From NCBI GenBank assembly GCA_004322535.1, contig SCUZ01000006.1, positions 1 to 52,424 on the forward strand: a stretch of 52,424 bases of DNA, written 5' to 3'. How positions within the stretch are numbered: position 1 is the first letter of the stretch; every line of letters begins with the position of its first letter. The position numbers and the translations under genes were made by a program. This DNA comes from Rugosibacter sp. (GTDB lineage: Bacteria > Pseudomonadota > Gammaproteobacteria > Burkholderiales > Rhodocyclaceae). The notes under the pieces were generated by a model. It did no database searches. It saw nothing but the letters and a program-made list of their open reading frames with translations, and was not told the DNA's origin. Of this stretch, positions 15,008 to 22,917 are shown piece by piece.

Positions 15008-16321
15008 TTAGTGATACAGATCGCGCCGCGTGAGCGGCAAGGACCGTGTGGTGGTACCGGGTTTCGAAGCCAGAATCTGGTAAATACCCGTACCACCTGC
15101 TTCAAACTCCAGTGCGCATGCGGCCATATAGAGCCGCCAGACGCGGTATGCGGTTTCGCCGACGTATTGCAAGGCTTCATCGTGAGAGGCTTCCAGCCGC
15201 TGTACCCAATACCGCAGTGTTAGCGCGTAATGGGCACGGAGCGCTTCCACATCCTGAATCTCAAAACCCGCGTTTTCCATGCCGCGCTGAATATTGCTCA
15301 CGGTGTCGAGTTCCCCATCGGGGAAGACATAACGGTTGATGAATTCGGTATCGACAGAAGGTTTCCAGCCTTCTTCGTCATGCGTAATGCCGTGGTTCAG
15401 GAAGAGGCCACCCGGCCGTAAAATTCTGCGCACAGTGGCGTTGTAAATGGGCAGGTTGGCAAGGCCTACATGCTCGAACATGCCCACACTGGCAACCTTG
15501 TCGAAGATCGCTTTACCCTCTATGTCACGATAATCGCGCAGTTCAACCGATACCAGATCGCCCAGTCCTTCGGCGGCAATACGTTGTTGCGCATATTCGA
15601 ATTGTTCCCGGCTCAGGGTGATGCCGTGTGCACGCACGCCGTAATTGCGCGCTGCCCAGCAGACCAGAGCGCCCCAGCCGCAACCAATATCAAGAAAGCG
15701 CTCGCCCGACGCAAGGCGCAGTTTGCGGCAGATGTGATCCAGCTTGTTGCGCTGAGCCTGATCCAGCGTGTCATCCAGTGTCTCAAAGTAGGCGCATGAA
15801 TAGACCATCTGCTCATCCAGCCATAACTTGTAAAAATTGTTGGATACGTCGTAATGAAAAGAGATCGCGGCGCGGTCACTCTTTTTGGAATGATTATGGG
15901 AGAACGATTTATCGGCATTTAACGCAGTATTTTGCGTACGCGACAAGGCCGCAGTCTGCATGCGCGGTAGCTGCATCGCGTCTAGCCACAAGGCACAACG
16001 TTCGCGTAATGAGAGTGCCAAGGTTTGGAAGTGCCCTTTCAGGTGAAGCACGGCATACAAGTCGCCTTCAAAATCAATCCGATCCTGAAAATACGCATCC
16101 GCCAGCAAAATCGGGTTGCGGTTCAGAACCAGTTGCTTGAGCACTGTCGCATCCCTCACCACCAGGGTAAAAGCAGGTGATGTCCGTCCAATATGGTGGG
16201 TGAGTCCGTTCCACAGACGCAATGCCATTGAGCCACGGAAGCTGTGCAGCAAGCGGTTCAGGATACGCACCGCAGGATCTGCGTGGATCGGGGAGGTAAC
16301 GGGGGTAGTAGTCGAATTCAT
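15008..16321 (-). CDS. cfa: Cyclopropane-fatty-acyl-phospholipid synthase
   Basis: A 437-residue enzyme that methylenates double bonds of unsaturated acyl chains in membrane phospholipids using SAM. The N-terminal ~130 residues form the lipid-binding region. The SAM motif is GERFLDIGCGWGALVCWAA, and FHYDVSNNFYKLWLDEQMVYSCAYF with DKVASVGMFEHVG are hallmarks. The start ATG 16321 follows GGAGAAA; the longer frame upstream lacks a ribosome site. An insertion of about 25 residues (TQNTALNADKSFSHNHSKKS) precedes the catalytic core. Family members of this size are common in betaproteobacteria. It acts at the inner membrane and is often a stationary-phase or acid-stress gene. Confidence 0.93.
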   Translation of the reverse strand: MNSTTTPVTSPIHADPAVRILNRLLHSFRGSMALRLWNGLTHHIGRTSPAFTLVVRDATVLKQLVLNRNPILLADAYFQDRIDFEGDLYAVLHLKGHFQTLALSLRERCALWLDAMQLPRMQTAALSRTQNTALNADKSFSHNHSKKSDRAAISFHYDVSNNFYKLWLDEQMVYSCAYFETLDDTLDQAQRNKLDHICRKLRLASGERFLDIGCGWGALVCWAARNYGVRAHGITLSREQFEYAQQRIAAEGLGDLVSVELRDYRDIEGKAIFDKVASVGMFEHVGLANLPIYNATVRRILRPGGLFLNHGITHDEEGWKPSVDTEFINRYVFPDGELDTVSNIQRGMENAGFEIQDVEALRAHYALTLRYWVQRLEASHDEALQYVGETAYRVWRLYMAACALEFEAGGTGIYQILASKPGTTTRSLPLTRRDLYH

Positions 16322-16479
16322 GGGTTTCTCCAAATCATCCTTTATGGTTAAGACGGAAAACTTCATAAAAGCATTCGATAGAAATTCCTGCAACGACAAG
16401 TCCCATCGTATCCCAATTTCGGGACGACGGAAATAGAATTTTTTTCGCTAGCGCACGTGTCATATCCGACTGTCTGAAA

Positions 16480-17337
16480 CTACGGGAACGAGTAGCGCAG
16501 GAACAGGTGGCTACTGCCACGCCGCATATCGATCAAACTTCCCCAGAGGGCATCGCGTGGCGCGAACGCTTTGCCCATGACCAGGCTGGGTCTTCCGTCA
16601 CCCGTGTTGCGACCGGCAATTTGCGGTGCGAGTGTCAGGAACTGCTCATTGATGAGGCGCTTCGCGTAAAAATCGCCCAGCAATCGTGGTCCTCCCTCGA
16701 CAAGAATCAGCCTGCCCGGGTTCGCTCGGCATACTTCGTCAAGGATGGCGGTCGCGGGAATCACATTTCCACGATGACGAGTCGCGCAGATTTCGACGGT
16801 ATCAGGTGCGTCTTGCTTGCTCAAGCGCCTTGCGCCTGCGGTCGTGGTGATGATTAGGGTTGGCAATTTGTCGGAGGTGAATACCGGCAAGCGCAGATCG
16901 ATCTTGCCGCCACCACTCACGATCACATTCAGTGGTGTCTCGGATTTGCCGAGTGCTTTTCTTAGCTGCCGATAGTCATCCGCGAGTACCGGAAAAATGG
17001 CTTCGGCCGTCCAGACATGCTGACGGTCGGCACCCAGCGTACCGGAGCCGATGATCACTATGTCGGCAACGGCGCGCAACAGGCCCATCACCATCCGATC
17101 CTGAGCGTTGAATCCGCTAATGTCCGCTCCACTGGCGTGCCCCTTTGTATTGAGCGATACGACGCCGTCCAGCGTTGTCACAAAGTTGCTGAAGACATGC
17201 GGGTGTGAGCGTGGCATGGGCATGCGCAGACATCCATACAGACGCGAGAGCTTGGGAGGCAATGGCAACAGCACGCCACGCTTCGTTTCGAAAAGCGTCT
17301 TGAGTGGTGTTAGAGCAGCAGGAGCAGGACGGGGCAT
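16480..17337 (-). CDS. RibD C-terminal-type (DHFR-like) reductase
   Basis: A 285-residue protein of the RibD_C/pyrimidine reductase family without the usual N-terminal deaminase domain. The core reads PHVFSNFVTTLDGVVSLN, then MGLLRAVADIVIIGSGTLGADR, which binds NADPH, and LVEGGPRLLGDFYAKRLINEQFLT. In RibD this fold reduces the ribosylamino-pyrimidine in riboflavin synthesis. As a stand-alone copy outside a rib operon it may serve another substrate. I take ATG 17337; a GTG four codons earlier is possible, and neither has a clear ribosome site. Confidence 0.85.
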   Translation of the reverse strand: MPRPAPAALTPLKTLFETKRGVLLPLPPKLSRLYGCLRMPMPRSHPHVFSNFVTTLDGVVSLNTKGHASGADISGFNAQDRMVMGLLRAVADIVIIGSGTLGADRQHVWTAEAIFPVLADDYRQLRKALGKSETPLNVIVSGGGKIDLRLPVFTSDKLPTLIITTTAGARRLSKQDAPDTVEICATRHRGNVIPATAILDEVCRANPGRLILVEGGPRLLGDFYAKRLINEQFLTLAPQIAGRNTGDGRPSLVMGKAFAPRDALWGSLIDMRRGSSHLFLRYSFP

Positions 17338-17838
17338 TTTATTAATCACAAAAAAACAGAGTCATGAAAACAGGCACAACCGGAAGCCGAAACCCGACAA
17401 CTGATAAATAAATCGATGGCCGGGAGAATGGGTAAATTATTTGCTTTTGTTTCAATTGGCTCTGTACGCCTGCGCACACAAGCTGGAAGAATTCACGATC
17501 AATGAATCGTAGTAACGAGAAATTGCAAAAACACCGAGGTTTACGGTCGCCGGAAAGCGTCAGGAGATACGCTGTTTTGCCAACAAGGAACCGGGGCTAG
17601 ATCACGAGTCAGCGCAAGGCGAACAAGACACCGTGAATGGCCTGCGCGAACGGTTCGGCCAGGGGCGATGAGTTCGAATCATTCTGCTATGCAAATGAAA
17701 ACATGCGCAACGCCGACACTCATGAAAAATCGGCGCTGGTGAGACGGCGGGAATTTTTGGACGATGCTTGTTGCGCCTTTATTGGATAGTCGTCTATCAG
17801 CCAAAAATCAACTTCCAGCCACTAAACAGCAACAAGCA
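17338..17838. other. Gene-free stretch with a possible decayed reading frame
   Basis: No intact gene. Bases about 17602-17788 give, with one frame change near 17668, GEQDTVNGLRERFGQG followed by DEFESFCYANENMRNADTHE and SALVRRREFLDDACCAF before TAG. This reads like a protein fragment, but I do not recognise the family. The dispersed repeat at 17726-17750 lies inside it and is read as KSALVRRR. The region separates the RM operon from the reductase gene and may be an insertion scar. Confidence 0.35.
17726..17750 (+). repeat. Dispersed repeat, copy 5
   Basis: AAAATCGGCGCTGGTGAGACGGCGG: full length with one change in the core (A for G at its first base). It lies in the gene-free stretch beside the restriction-modification operon. 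Confidence 0.8.
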
Positions 17839-19143
17839 CTAATACTCCACCGGCCCGAACTTCTGGTAAAGCCCGGTCAAATGCTTTACAGACATACGGA
17901 ACTGGCTACGTGCCTTCACCGAAGATTGATCAGTGCTGGCATGCATGACCTTGGAACCCGGATCAAAGATTACCCGCCCGGCGCAAAGCTCTGCCAGATA
18001 ACGGGTAAGGTCGGTGCCTTCACCCATTAATGTCGGACTCAAGTATCGATAAGCAGGCGCTTTTTCTTTTTCGCTTTCGTAGGGAACATAAGCCGCTTGG
18101 GCGTGCTTCTTGTTCCATCCGATCATCAGTCCGCCGAATGACCAAGCTGCGGCACAATGCCCCGCATCCGTGAGAAGCTCCACTGCGCCGCCCACGTCAT
18201 CAATGACATTCCGTACAGGGTTGAAGCCACGTACCGCCAGCATGAGTCCGGTTTTTTCATTGCGGCAGGCCACACGATGTGTGCCGGTGAAATACAGGGT
18301 GTCATCCCCCGTTGGATGACCAAACTCGCGGACGAAGGCTTTGACACCTTGCTCGCGATACATTCCGCCGTCTGGCTCTGGTGTCATGAGGGTGATTCTG
18401 CTGTTACTGAAGGCCTTTATCTCCCAGCCCATAAAATCAGGCTCTGCCCGACCGTTAGGGATGATGCCAAGTAATGCTTCTAGCGTATATCCACCGCCAT
18501 TACGAGCCTTGTAGGGAACAATTATCCCCGCTTTGCTCAAGCTGATAGAGGGCTGCCAGCCAAAGTCCCTGATTTCTGCCAGCTTCTCAAGAAGAATAGA
18601 TTTTGAGTCACGCCCAAGTAGCGGTAAATTGAAGAACACGCTTTCCTGAGAAAATTCGTTCTCAGCTTGGCGATATCGAAACTCCTGTGCCAAGGCGCTA
18701 TCTGCTTGAGCCAGATACGCCAGTGTTTTGCCGTCACGGGCAATACCAAAGAACAGAATACGACCATCCGAACCGTTATTAAAGCGGCGCTGGCCTGCCG
18801 GAACTGGTCTTAGATGTTCGTTTGGAGCATGCTTGCACCCGCGCAGGAAGCCTGAAAGACGAACCTCAGGGTATTGAGGATAGAGAATCAATTGCGCGCC
18901 AGCGGCACGCTCAGTCATGCCGCTACCAATCCATGAAAAATCGAGTTTGGCTTTGTAGGTACTATCCTTACCGTTTGACGTTGCCTCGACTTTCTGGAAC
19001 GGAAACATCTGTACAACATCAAGGTTTCCACCAAGGTAAATCTGCTGTTTGCTGTTATCGTTTTCCGCAAGTGGTTTGCAGAAAGCTCGGACAGCCCCCA
19101 GTTCTGAAAAGCGCGCTAACAAACTAGCAAGATCAGCAAACAT
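17839..19143 (-). CDS. MvaI/BcnI-type restriction endonuclease with N-terminal extension
   Basis: A 434-residue predicted type II restriction enzyme. The C-terminal ~240 residues match the MvaI/BcnI family, single-chain enzymes that cut CCWGG or CCSGG: GGGYTLEALLGIIPNGRAEP at about 216-235 runs into the catalytic PDFMGWEIKAF, with Asp236, Glu241 and Lys243 forming the D-(x)n-ExK site, then QGVKAFVREFGHPTGDDTLY and a conserved WSFGGLMIGWNKKHAQAAYV. Family members are about 240 residues, so about 190 residues at the N-terminus are extra; they look folded and may aid site recognition. It starts 12 bases after the Vsr stop. It is the last gene of the operon, so it is made after the methyltransferase. 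Confidence 0.85.
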   Translation of the reverse strand: MFADLASLLARFSELGAVRAFCKPLAENDNSKQQIYLGGNLDVVQMFPFQKVEATSNGKDSTYKAKLDFSWIGSGMTERAAGAQLILYPQYPEVRLSGFLRGCKHAPNEHLRPVPAGQRRFNNGSDGRILFFGIARDGKTLAYLAQADSALAQEFRYRQAENEFSQESVFFNLPLLGRDSKSILLEKLAEIRDFGWQPSISLSKAGIIVPYKARNGGGYTLEALLGIIPNGRAEPDFMGWEIKAFSNSRITLMTPEPDGGMYREQGVKAFVREFGHPTGDDTLYFTGTHRVACRNEKTGLMLAVRGFNPVRNVIDDVGGAVELLTDAGHCAAAWSFGGLMIGWNKKHAQAAYVPYESEKEKAPAYRYLSPTLMGEGTDLTRYLAELCAGRVIFDPGSKVMHASTDQSSVKARSQFRMSVKHLTGLYQKFGPVEY

Positions 19144-19155
19144 TATTCTTCTTTG

Positions 19156-19578
19156 TCACGAATTAATACTCTTGATAACTTCCGAGTAAAGCGATTCCAA
19201 TCGTTTGGTACTACCTTGCAACTCACACTCCCAAATAACAAAAACTCGCCAGCCAAGTCCTTCCAGTGCAGCAGACTGATATTGATCGCGGGCAACATTG
19301 CCCGAAAACTTGTTTATCCAAAAATCGACTCTACTGCTTGGCATGGTTGCGTACTTGCAGCCCGTATGGTGATGCCAGAAACATCCATGCACAAAAACAA
19401 CGGATCGATATTTAGCGAAGACTATATCCGGCTTACCCGGCAGGTCTTTAACGTGGAGACGAAATCGTAATCCTTGGGCATGCAGGTATTTTCTGACCAA
19501 GAGTTCAGGTTTCGTGTTCTTCCCGCGAATACCGGACATCATCCGACTGCGCGTAGCCGGATCAACAACATCAACCAT
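19156..19578 (-). CDS. vsr: Very short patch repair endonuclease Vsr
   Basis: A 140-residue nicking enzyme that cuts next to T:G mismatches left when 5-methylcytosine deaminates. Catalytic Asp51 is in LPGKPDIVF. The His/zinc set is His64, Cys66, His69 and His71 in VHGCFWHHH, with Cys74, and Cys118 in VIWECEL. I take ATG 19578, whose A is the last base of the upstream stop (TGATG); this makes the residue numbering agree with E. coli Vsr. An upstream Met in the same frame would add eight residues. Its presence implies that the partner methyltransferase makes m5C. Confidence 0.93.
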   Translation of the reverse strand: MVDVVDPATRSRMMSGIRGKNTKPELLVRKYLHAQGLRFRLHVKDLPGKPDIVFAKYRSVVFVHGCFWHHHTGCKYATMPSSRVDFWINKFSGNVARDQYQSAALEGLGWRVFVIWECELQGSTKRLESLYSEVIKSINS

Positions 19579-19859
19579 CAGGCATCCATCTGGATGCCAC
19601 AAGCATTCATGAAAATTGGATAAGCGGCCTCAATCATCTTTTCATGGCCAATACCCATTTCCAGCTCATCAAGGAAAAATCGAAGTTCCATTACCTCTTG
19701 ATTCGAGAATGCCCTTGTCCCATCGGAAATCCTGACAATCTCAGCCGGGTCATCTTCAGGGTGAAAAAGCAGATTCTGACACTGCATTTCAGAAAACCAC
19801 ATCAATGCACCATCAAAGGAAACTGCATTCAATTTTGGAATACGAGAGTGAGTTTGCAT
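19578..19859 (-). CDS. Unknown 93-residue protein of the RM operon
   Basis: It lies between the methyltransferase and vsr, 10 bases after the former's stop and overlapping the latter's start by one base, so it is clearly part of the operon. Start ATG 19859 follows GAGGA at 7 bases; a TTG two codons earlier is less likely. The protein is acidic, soluble and mostly helical in look: LNAVSFDGALMWFSEMQCQN, EDDPAEIVRISDGTRAFS, then NQEVMELRFFLDELEMGIGH. No helix-turn-helix of the C-protein type is visible. It could be an assembly or regulatory partner of the nuclease or Vsr; this is inference. I do not recognise the family. Confidence 0.75.
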   Translation of the reverse strand: MQTHSRIPKLNAVSFDGALMWFSEMQCQNLLFHPEDDPAEIVRISDGTRAFSNQEVMELRFFLDELEMGIGHEKMIEAAYPIFMNACGIQMDA

Positions 19860-19869
19860 GGTCAAGTCC

Positions 19870-21147
19870 TCAGGCGGTTGCGTAAAGAAAAGGTAACTCA
19901 GGCTCCAGGATATCAGCTTCCAGCATTGGCTGCATCAATCTTGCAACGTGAGCCATAACATCAACAACAACAGAATTTCCAAACTGTTTATAAGCCCGCG
20001 TATCCGATACCGGAATCCTGAACGTATCCGGAAAACCCATCAGCCGCGCACATTCGCGCGGTGTCAGCCGACGCGGATTCACGCCGTCGCCTTGATAAAT
20101 CAATATCTCCGAGCCGTCCTTGTAATAGCGGGCGGATAGCGTGCGCGATACATCACCGGGGCCGACCAGCCCGAAACCAAAACCATTGCCCTTGGCTCGG
20201 TGTTTTTCGGCGTAGTTTTGCAGATAGCGCCAGAGATTGTCGGTCAGAGTGTATTTCGGGTTGACCTGCTTTGCCGCATGGTCGAAAAAACGTCCTTCAT
20301 CCCACGGCAATTCGGGTTCGCTGCCATCAAGCCGGTGCAGAATTTCTGCCAGCTTGCGTGCGTTTTTGGGTGGCAGTGGCAGGGCATTGAAATCGAAAGC
20401 GACCGGTTCGCGGAAGCCGACGATCAGGATGCGCTCGCGGTGTTGCGGGGTAAAGTGCGCGCCATCGATGACGCGGCAGTGAATGTGATAGCCGAGATCT
20501 TCGGTCAGCGTGCGGCGAATGACGGCGAAAGTACGGCCTTTGTCATGTGAAACCAGATTCTTCACATTTTCCAGCAGAAAAGCGCGTGGCTGCTTTGCTT
20601 CGATGATTCGCGCCACGTCAAAAAACAACGTGCCTTGTGTCTCGCAGGCGAAGCCGTGGGCCTTGCCGAGGGCATTTTTCTTGCTGACGCCGGCAATCGA
20701 AAACGGCTGGCAAGGAAAACCCGCCAGCAACACGTCGTGGTCCGGGATTTCCTGGGCGTCAACTTGCGTGATGTCGCCCGCAACGGGATGACCGTCGGGG
20801 TAGTTCTGCACGTAGGTTTTTTGCGCGTAGCTATCCCATTCGCTGGTGAACACACAATGACCGCCAATCCGCTCGAATGCAGCACGGATGCCGCCGATAC
20901 CCGCAAACAGATCAATAAAGCGGAAACCGTCCCCGTTTTGTGCTGGGGTATCGAATGGCAGCAGGCGTTGCAGGGCGGGAACAAGGTAGGCCTTGATGGG
21001 GGTTTGCCGAGCCTCCCAGCGGCGCACGGTACGTACATCGACACCCAGCTCTTGGGCAAGATGGGCTTGGGTGTGATGTTTGCGAGCCTCAGCGAGGTAA
21101 TTCCAAGCAGCTTCGTTATCAGAACCGGTGAATAAAATTGTAGCCAT
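19870..21147 (-). CDS. DNA (cytosine-5) methyltransferase with N-terminal HTH
   Basis: A 425-residue C5 methyltransferase. Motif I is [17 protein letters not shown] (about 75-91); motif [10 protein letters not shown] at 143-150 has catalytic Cys146; motif VI ENVKN is at 193-197; motif VIII QHRERI is at 235-240; motif X is [11 protein letters not shown] near the C-terminus. Residues 1-65 hold a helix-turn-helix, [20 protein letters not shown]. Such extensions occur in M.SsoII/M.EcoRII-like enzymes, where M.SsoII represses its own promoter. With Vsr and an MvaI/BcnI-type nuclease, the target is probably a CC-N-GG-like site. ATG 21147 follows a weak AAGG. Confidence 0.95.
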   Translation of the reverse strand: MATILFTGSDNEAAWNYLAEARKHHTQAHLAQELGVDVRTVRRWEARQTPIKAYLVPALQRLLPFDTPAQNGDGFRFIDLFAGIGGIRAAFERIGGHCVFTSEWDSYAQKTYVQNYPDGHPVAGDITQVDAQEIPDHDVLLAGFPCQPFSIAGVSKKNALGKAHGFACETQGTLFFDVARIIEAKQPRAFLLENVKNLVSHDKGRTFAVIRRTLTEDLGYHIHCRVIDGAHFTPQHRERILIVGFREPVAFDFNALPLPPKNARKLAEILHRLDGSEPELPWDEGRFFDHAAKQVNPKYTLTDNLWRYLQNYAEKHRAKGNGFGFGLVGPGDVSRTLSARYYKDGSEILIYQGDGVNPRRLTPRECARLMGFPDTFRIPVSDTRAYKQFGNSVVVDVMAHVARLMQPMLEADILEPELPFLYATA

Positions 21148-21176
21148 TGAGGTGCCTTATCTGGGAATTTATGCGG

Positions 21177-21205
21177 ACATTAAGCCCTATTTTATATTCC
21201 GTCAA
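21177..21205 (-). promoter_or_regulatory. Candidate promoter of the RM operon
   Basis: On the minus strand TTGACG (21205-21200), 17-bp spacer, TAATGT (21182-21177), about 30 bases before the methyltransferase ATG. The -35 is good and the -10 is moderate. Confidence 0.5.
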
Positions 21206-21215
21206 GAAGGCAATC

Positions 21216-21233
21216 ATGAAAGTCTGCTTTCAT
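21216..21233. promoter_or_regulatory. Palindrome upstream of the RM promoter, candidate operator
   Basis: ATGAAAG, TCTG, CTTTCAT: a perfect 7-bp inverted repeat just upstream of the -35 box. The methyltransferase has an N-terminal helix-turn-helix, so this could be its autoregulatory site. That link is inference. Confidence 0.45.
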
Positions 21234-21276
21234 TCGATTCAAGTTCGTGATTTATTCCAGCAATTGAATTGTCTTG

Positions 21277-22779
21277 TTAGTGCGACTCGCGTGAAGCAAG
21301 CCAGTCGGCGAACCGAGCGCGTTGCTCCGGTGTCATGTGCAGTCCGGCTTTGGACCGCCGCCAAAGAATATCGTCGATTTCTTGCGCCCATTCGTGCGCA
21401 AGAAAATGCATCACTTCAATTTCATACAGGCCGCCGCCAAAGTCTTGGCCCAGGTCTTTTGTTTCACGTACATCGGCGAGCAATGACAAGGCGCGGCTAC
21501 CGTGACGGCGGGCGAGTTGTTCCAGCCAGGTTGTCGATAAGCAGGGATGGCTGGTTTGCAGGTGATTGGTCGTTTCCGCCAGCGGACAGTCTCCACCCGG
21601 TAGCGGTTTGTTTGCCGTCCATGCCTGACCGCTGGCGGGGAACCAGGGTTGCAGTTTTTCCATGACACGTTCAGCCTGCCGCCTGTAGGTGGTGAGCTTG
21701 CCGCCGAAAACCGAGAGCAGGGGTGCTTCGTCCGTCGTGCCGTCGAGTTGCAGGCGATAATCGCGCGTCACGGCGCTGGCGTTGTCTTTTCCGTCATCAA
21801 ACAGGGCGCGCACACCGCTGAATTGCCAGATCACGTCGCCGGGCTGGATCTGTTGTTGTGTGTATCGATTAACGGCTGTGCAAAGGTAGGCGATTTCTTC
21901 CGTGCTGATTTGCGTTGGCTCGGTCTTGTTGCCTTGTTCGCTGAGTTCGATGTCTGTGGTGCCGATCAGGGTGTAACTTTGTTTCCACGGAATCAGGAAA
22001 ATAATGCGGCGATCCGTGTTCTGCAGGGTGTAGGCATGGTTACCCGCATATAACCGGGGAACAACAATGTGGCTGCCTTTAACCCATCGCAGGCCAAGAC
22101 GTTGCTTGCTGGGTTGTAGCTGGTTACGCAGTGCAGCCACCTGGATGCCAGTCGCATTGACCAAGGCACGGGCTGCCAGCGTTATCTGTCGGCTGGTTCG
22201 GGTATTTTCCAGACTGGCATGCCAAACCGTACCTTCTTGATGTGCGCTGACCAAACGCGTGTGGGTGAGAATCCTGGCGCCACGTTCTGCTGCGTCGCGC
22301 AGGTTATGAATGACCAGACGCGCATCATCGGTTTGAACATCAGAGTAAACAAAGCCTTTTGCATAATTCGACTGCAAGGCTTCGCCGTAAACTGAGGCTG
22401 CTAAATCTACCGTTTGGGATGAAGGCAGTGTTTGATGACCACCCAAAAAATCGTAAAACATCAGGCCGAGACGAATCATCCATGCCGGGCGTAGTTGCGG
22501 TGTGTGCGGAATGACAAAACGCAAGGGCTGCATTAGGTGAGGCGCGATGCGCAGCAAGGTTTGCCGTTCAGATAATGATTCATGGACCAGACGAAAATCA
22601 CCGGTTTCAAGGTAGCGCAGGCCACCATGAATCAATTTGCTGCTAGCAGATGAGGTGCCTCCGGCGACATCGTTTTGCTCGCAGAGGGTGACACTTAATC
22701 CGCGCCCAGCGGCATCACGCGCAATGCCCGCGCCTTGGATGCCGCCACCAATGATAAGAAGATCAACCTGATTTTGCAT
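21277..22779 (-). CDS. glpD: Aerobic glycerol-3-phosphate dehydrogenase GlpD
   Basis: A 500-residue FAD enzyme of the inner-membrane face that oxidises sn-glycerol-3-phosphate to dihydroxyacetone phosphate and feeds electrons to quinone. The dinucleotide-binding motif is LLIIGGGIQGAGIARDAAGR at 8-27, followed by GGTSSASSKLIHGGLRYLE, the family signature, and later FGGKLTTYRRQAERVM. Length matches E. coli GlpD (501). No glpF or glpK is next to it, so it may serve phospholipid-derived glycerol-3-phosphate. The only gene beyond its stop on that side is the RM operon. Confidence 0.96.
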   Translation of the reverse strand: MQNQVDLLIIGGGIQGAGIARDAAGRGLSVTLCEQNDVAGGTSSASSKLIHGGLRYLETGDFRLVHESLSERQTLLRIAPHLMQPLRFVIPHTPQLRPAWMIRLGLMFYDFLGGHQTLPSSQTVDLAASVYGEALQSNYAKGFVYSDVQTDDARLVIHNLRDAAERGARILTHTRLVSAHQEGTVWHASLENTRTSRQITLAARALVNATGIQVAALRNQLQPSKQRLGLRWVKGSHIVVPRLYAGNHAYTLQNTDRRIIFLIPWKQSYTLIGTTDIELSEQGNKTEPTQISTEEIAYLCTAVNRYTQQQIQPGDVIWQFSGVRALFDDGKDNASAVTRDYRLQLDGTTDEAPLLSVFGGKLTTYRRQAERVMEKLQPWFPASGQAWTANKPLPGGDCPLAETTNHLQTSHPCLSTTWLEQLARRHGSRALSLLADVRETKDLGQDFGGGLYEIEVMHFLAHEWAQEIDDILWRRSKAGLHMTPEQRARFADWLASRESH

Positions 22780-22917
22780 GATGTCGCAATGATACTTACA
22801 CCGCTGCCTCCGTGGAATGAGTGACTGCTAGTACAATTTGACCCCATTCCATTGATACAGGCGTGCAGGCGATTTGGCGGCGCGCAACAATTATCTGATC
22901 TCACGAGTGAATATCGA

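Noticed and set aside
17401-17838. CRISPR array or phage attachment site next to the RM operon
   Set aside because: No regularly spaced repeats and no tRNA or duplicated ends found around 17.3-21.3 kb.
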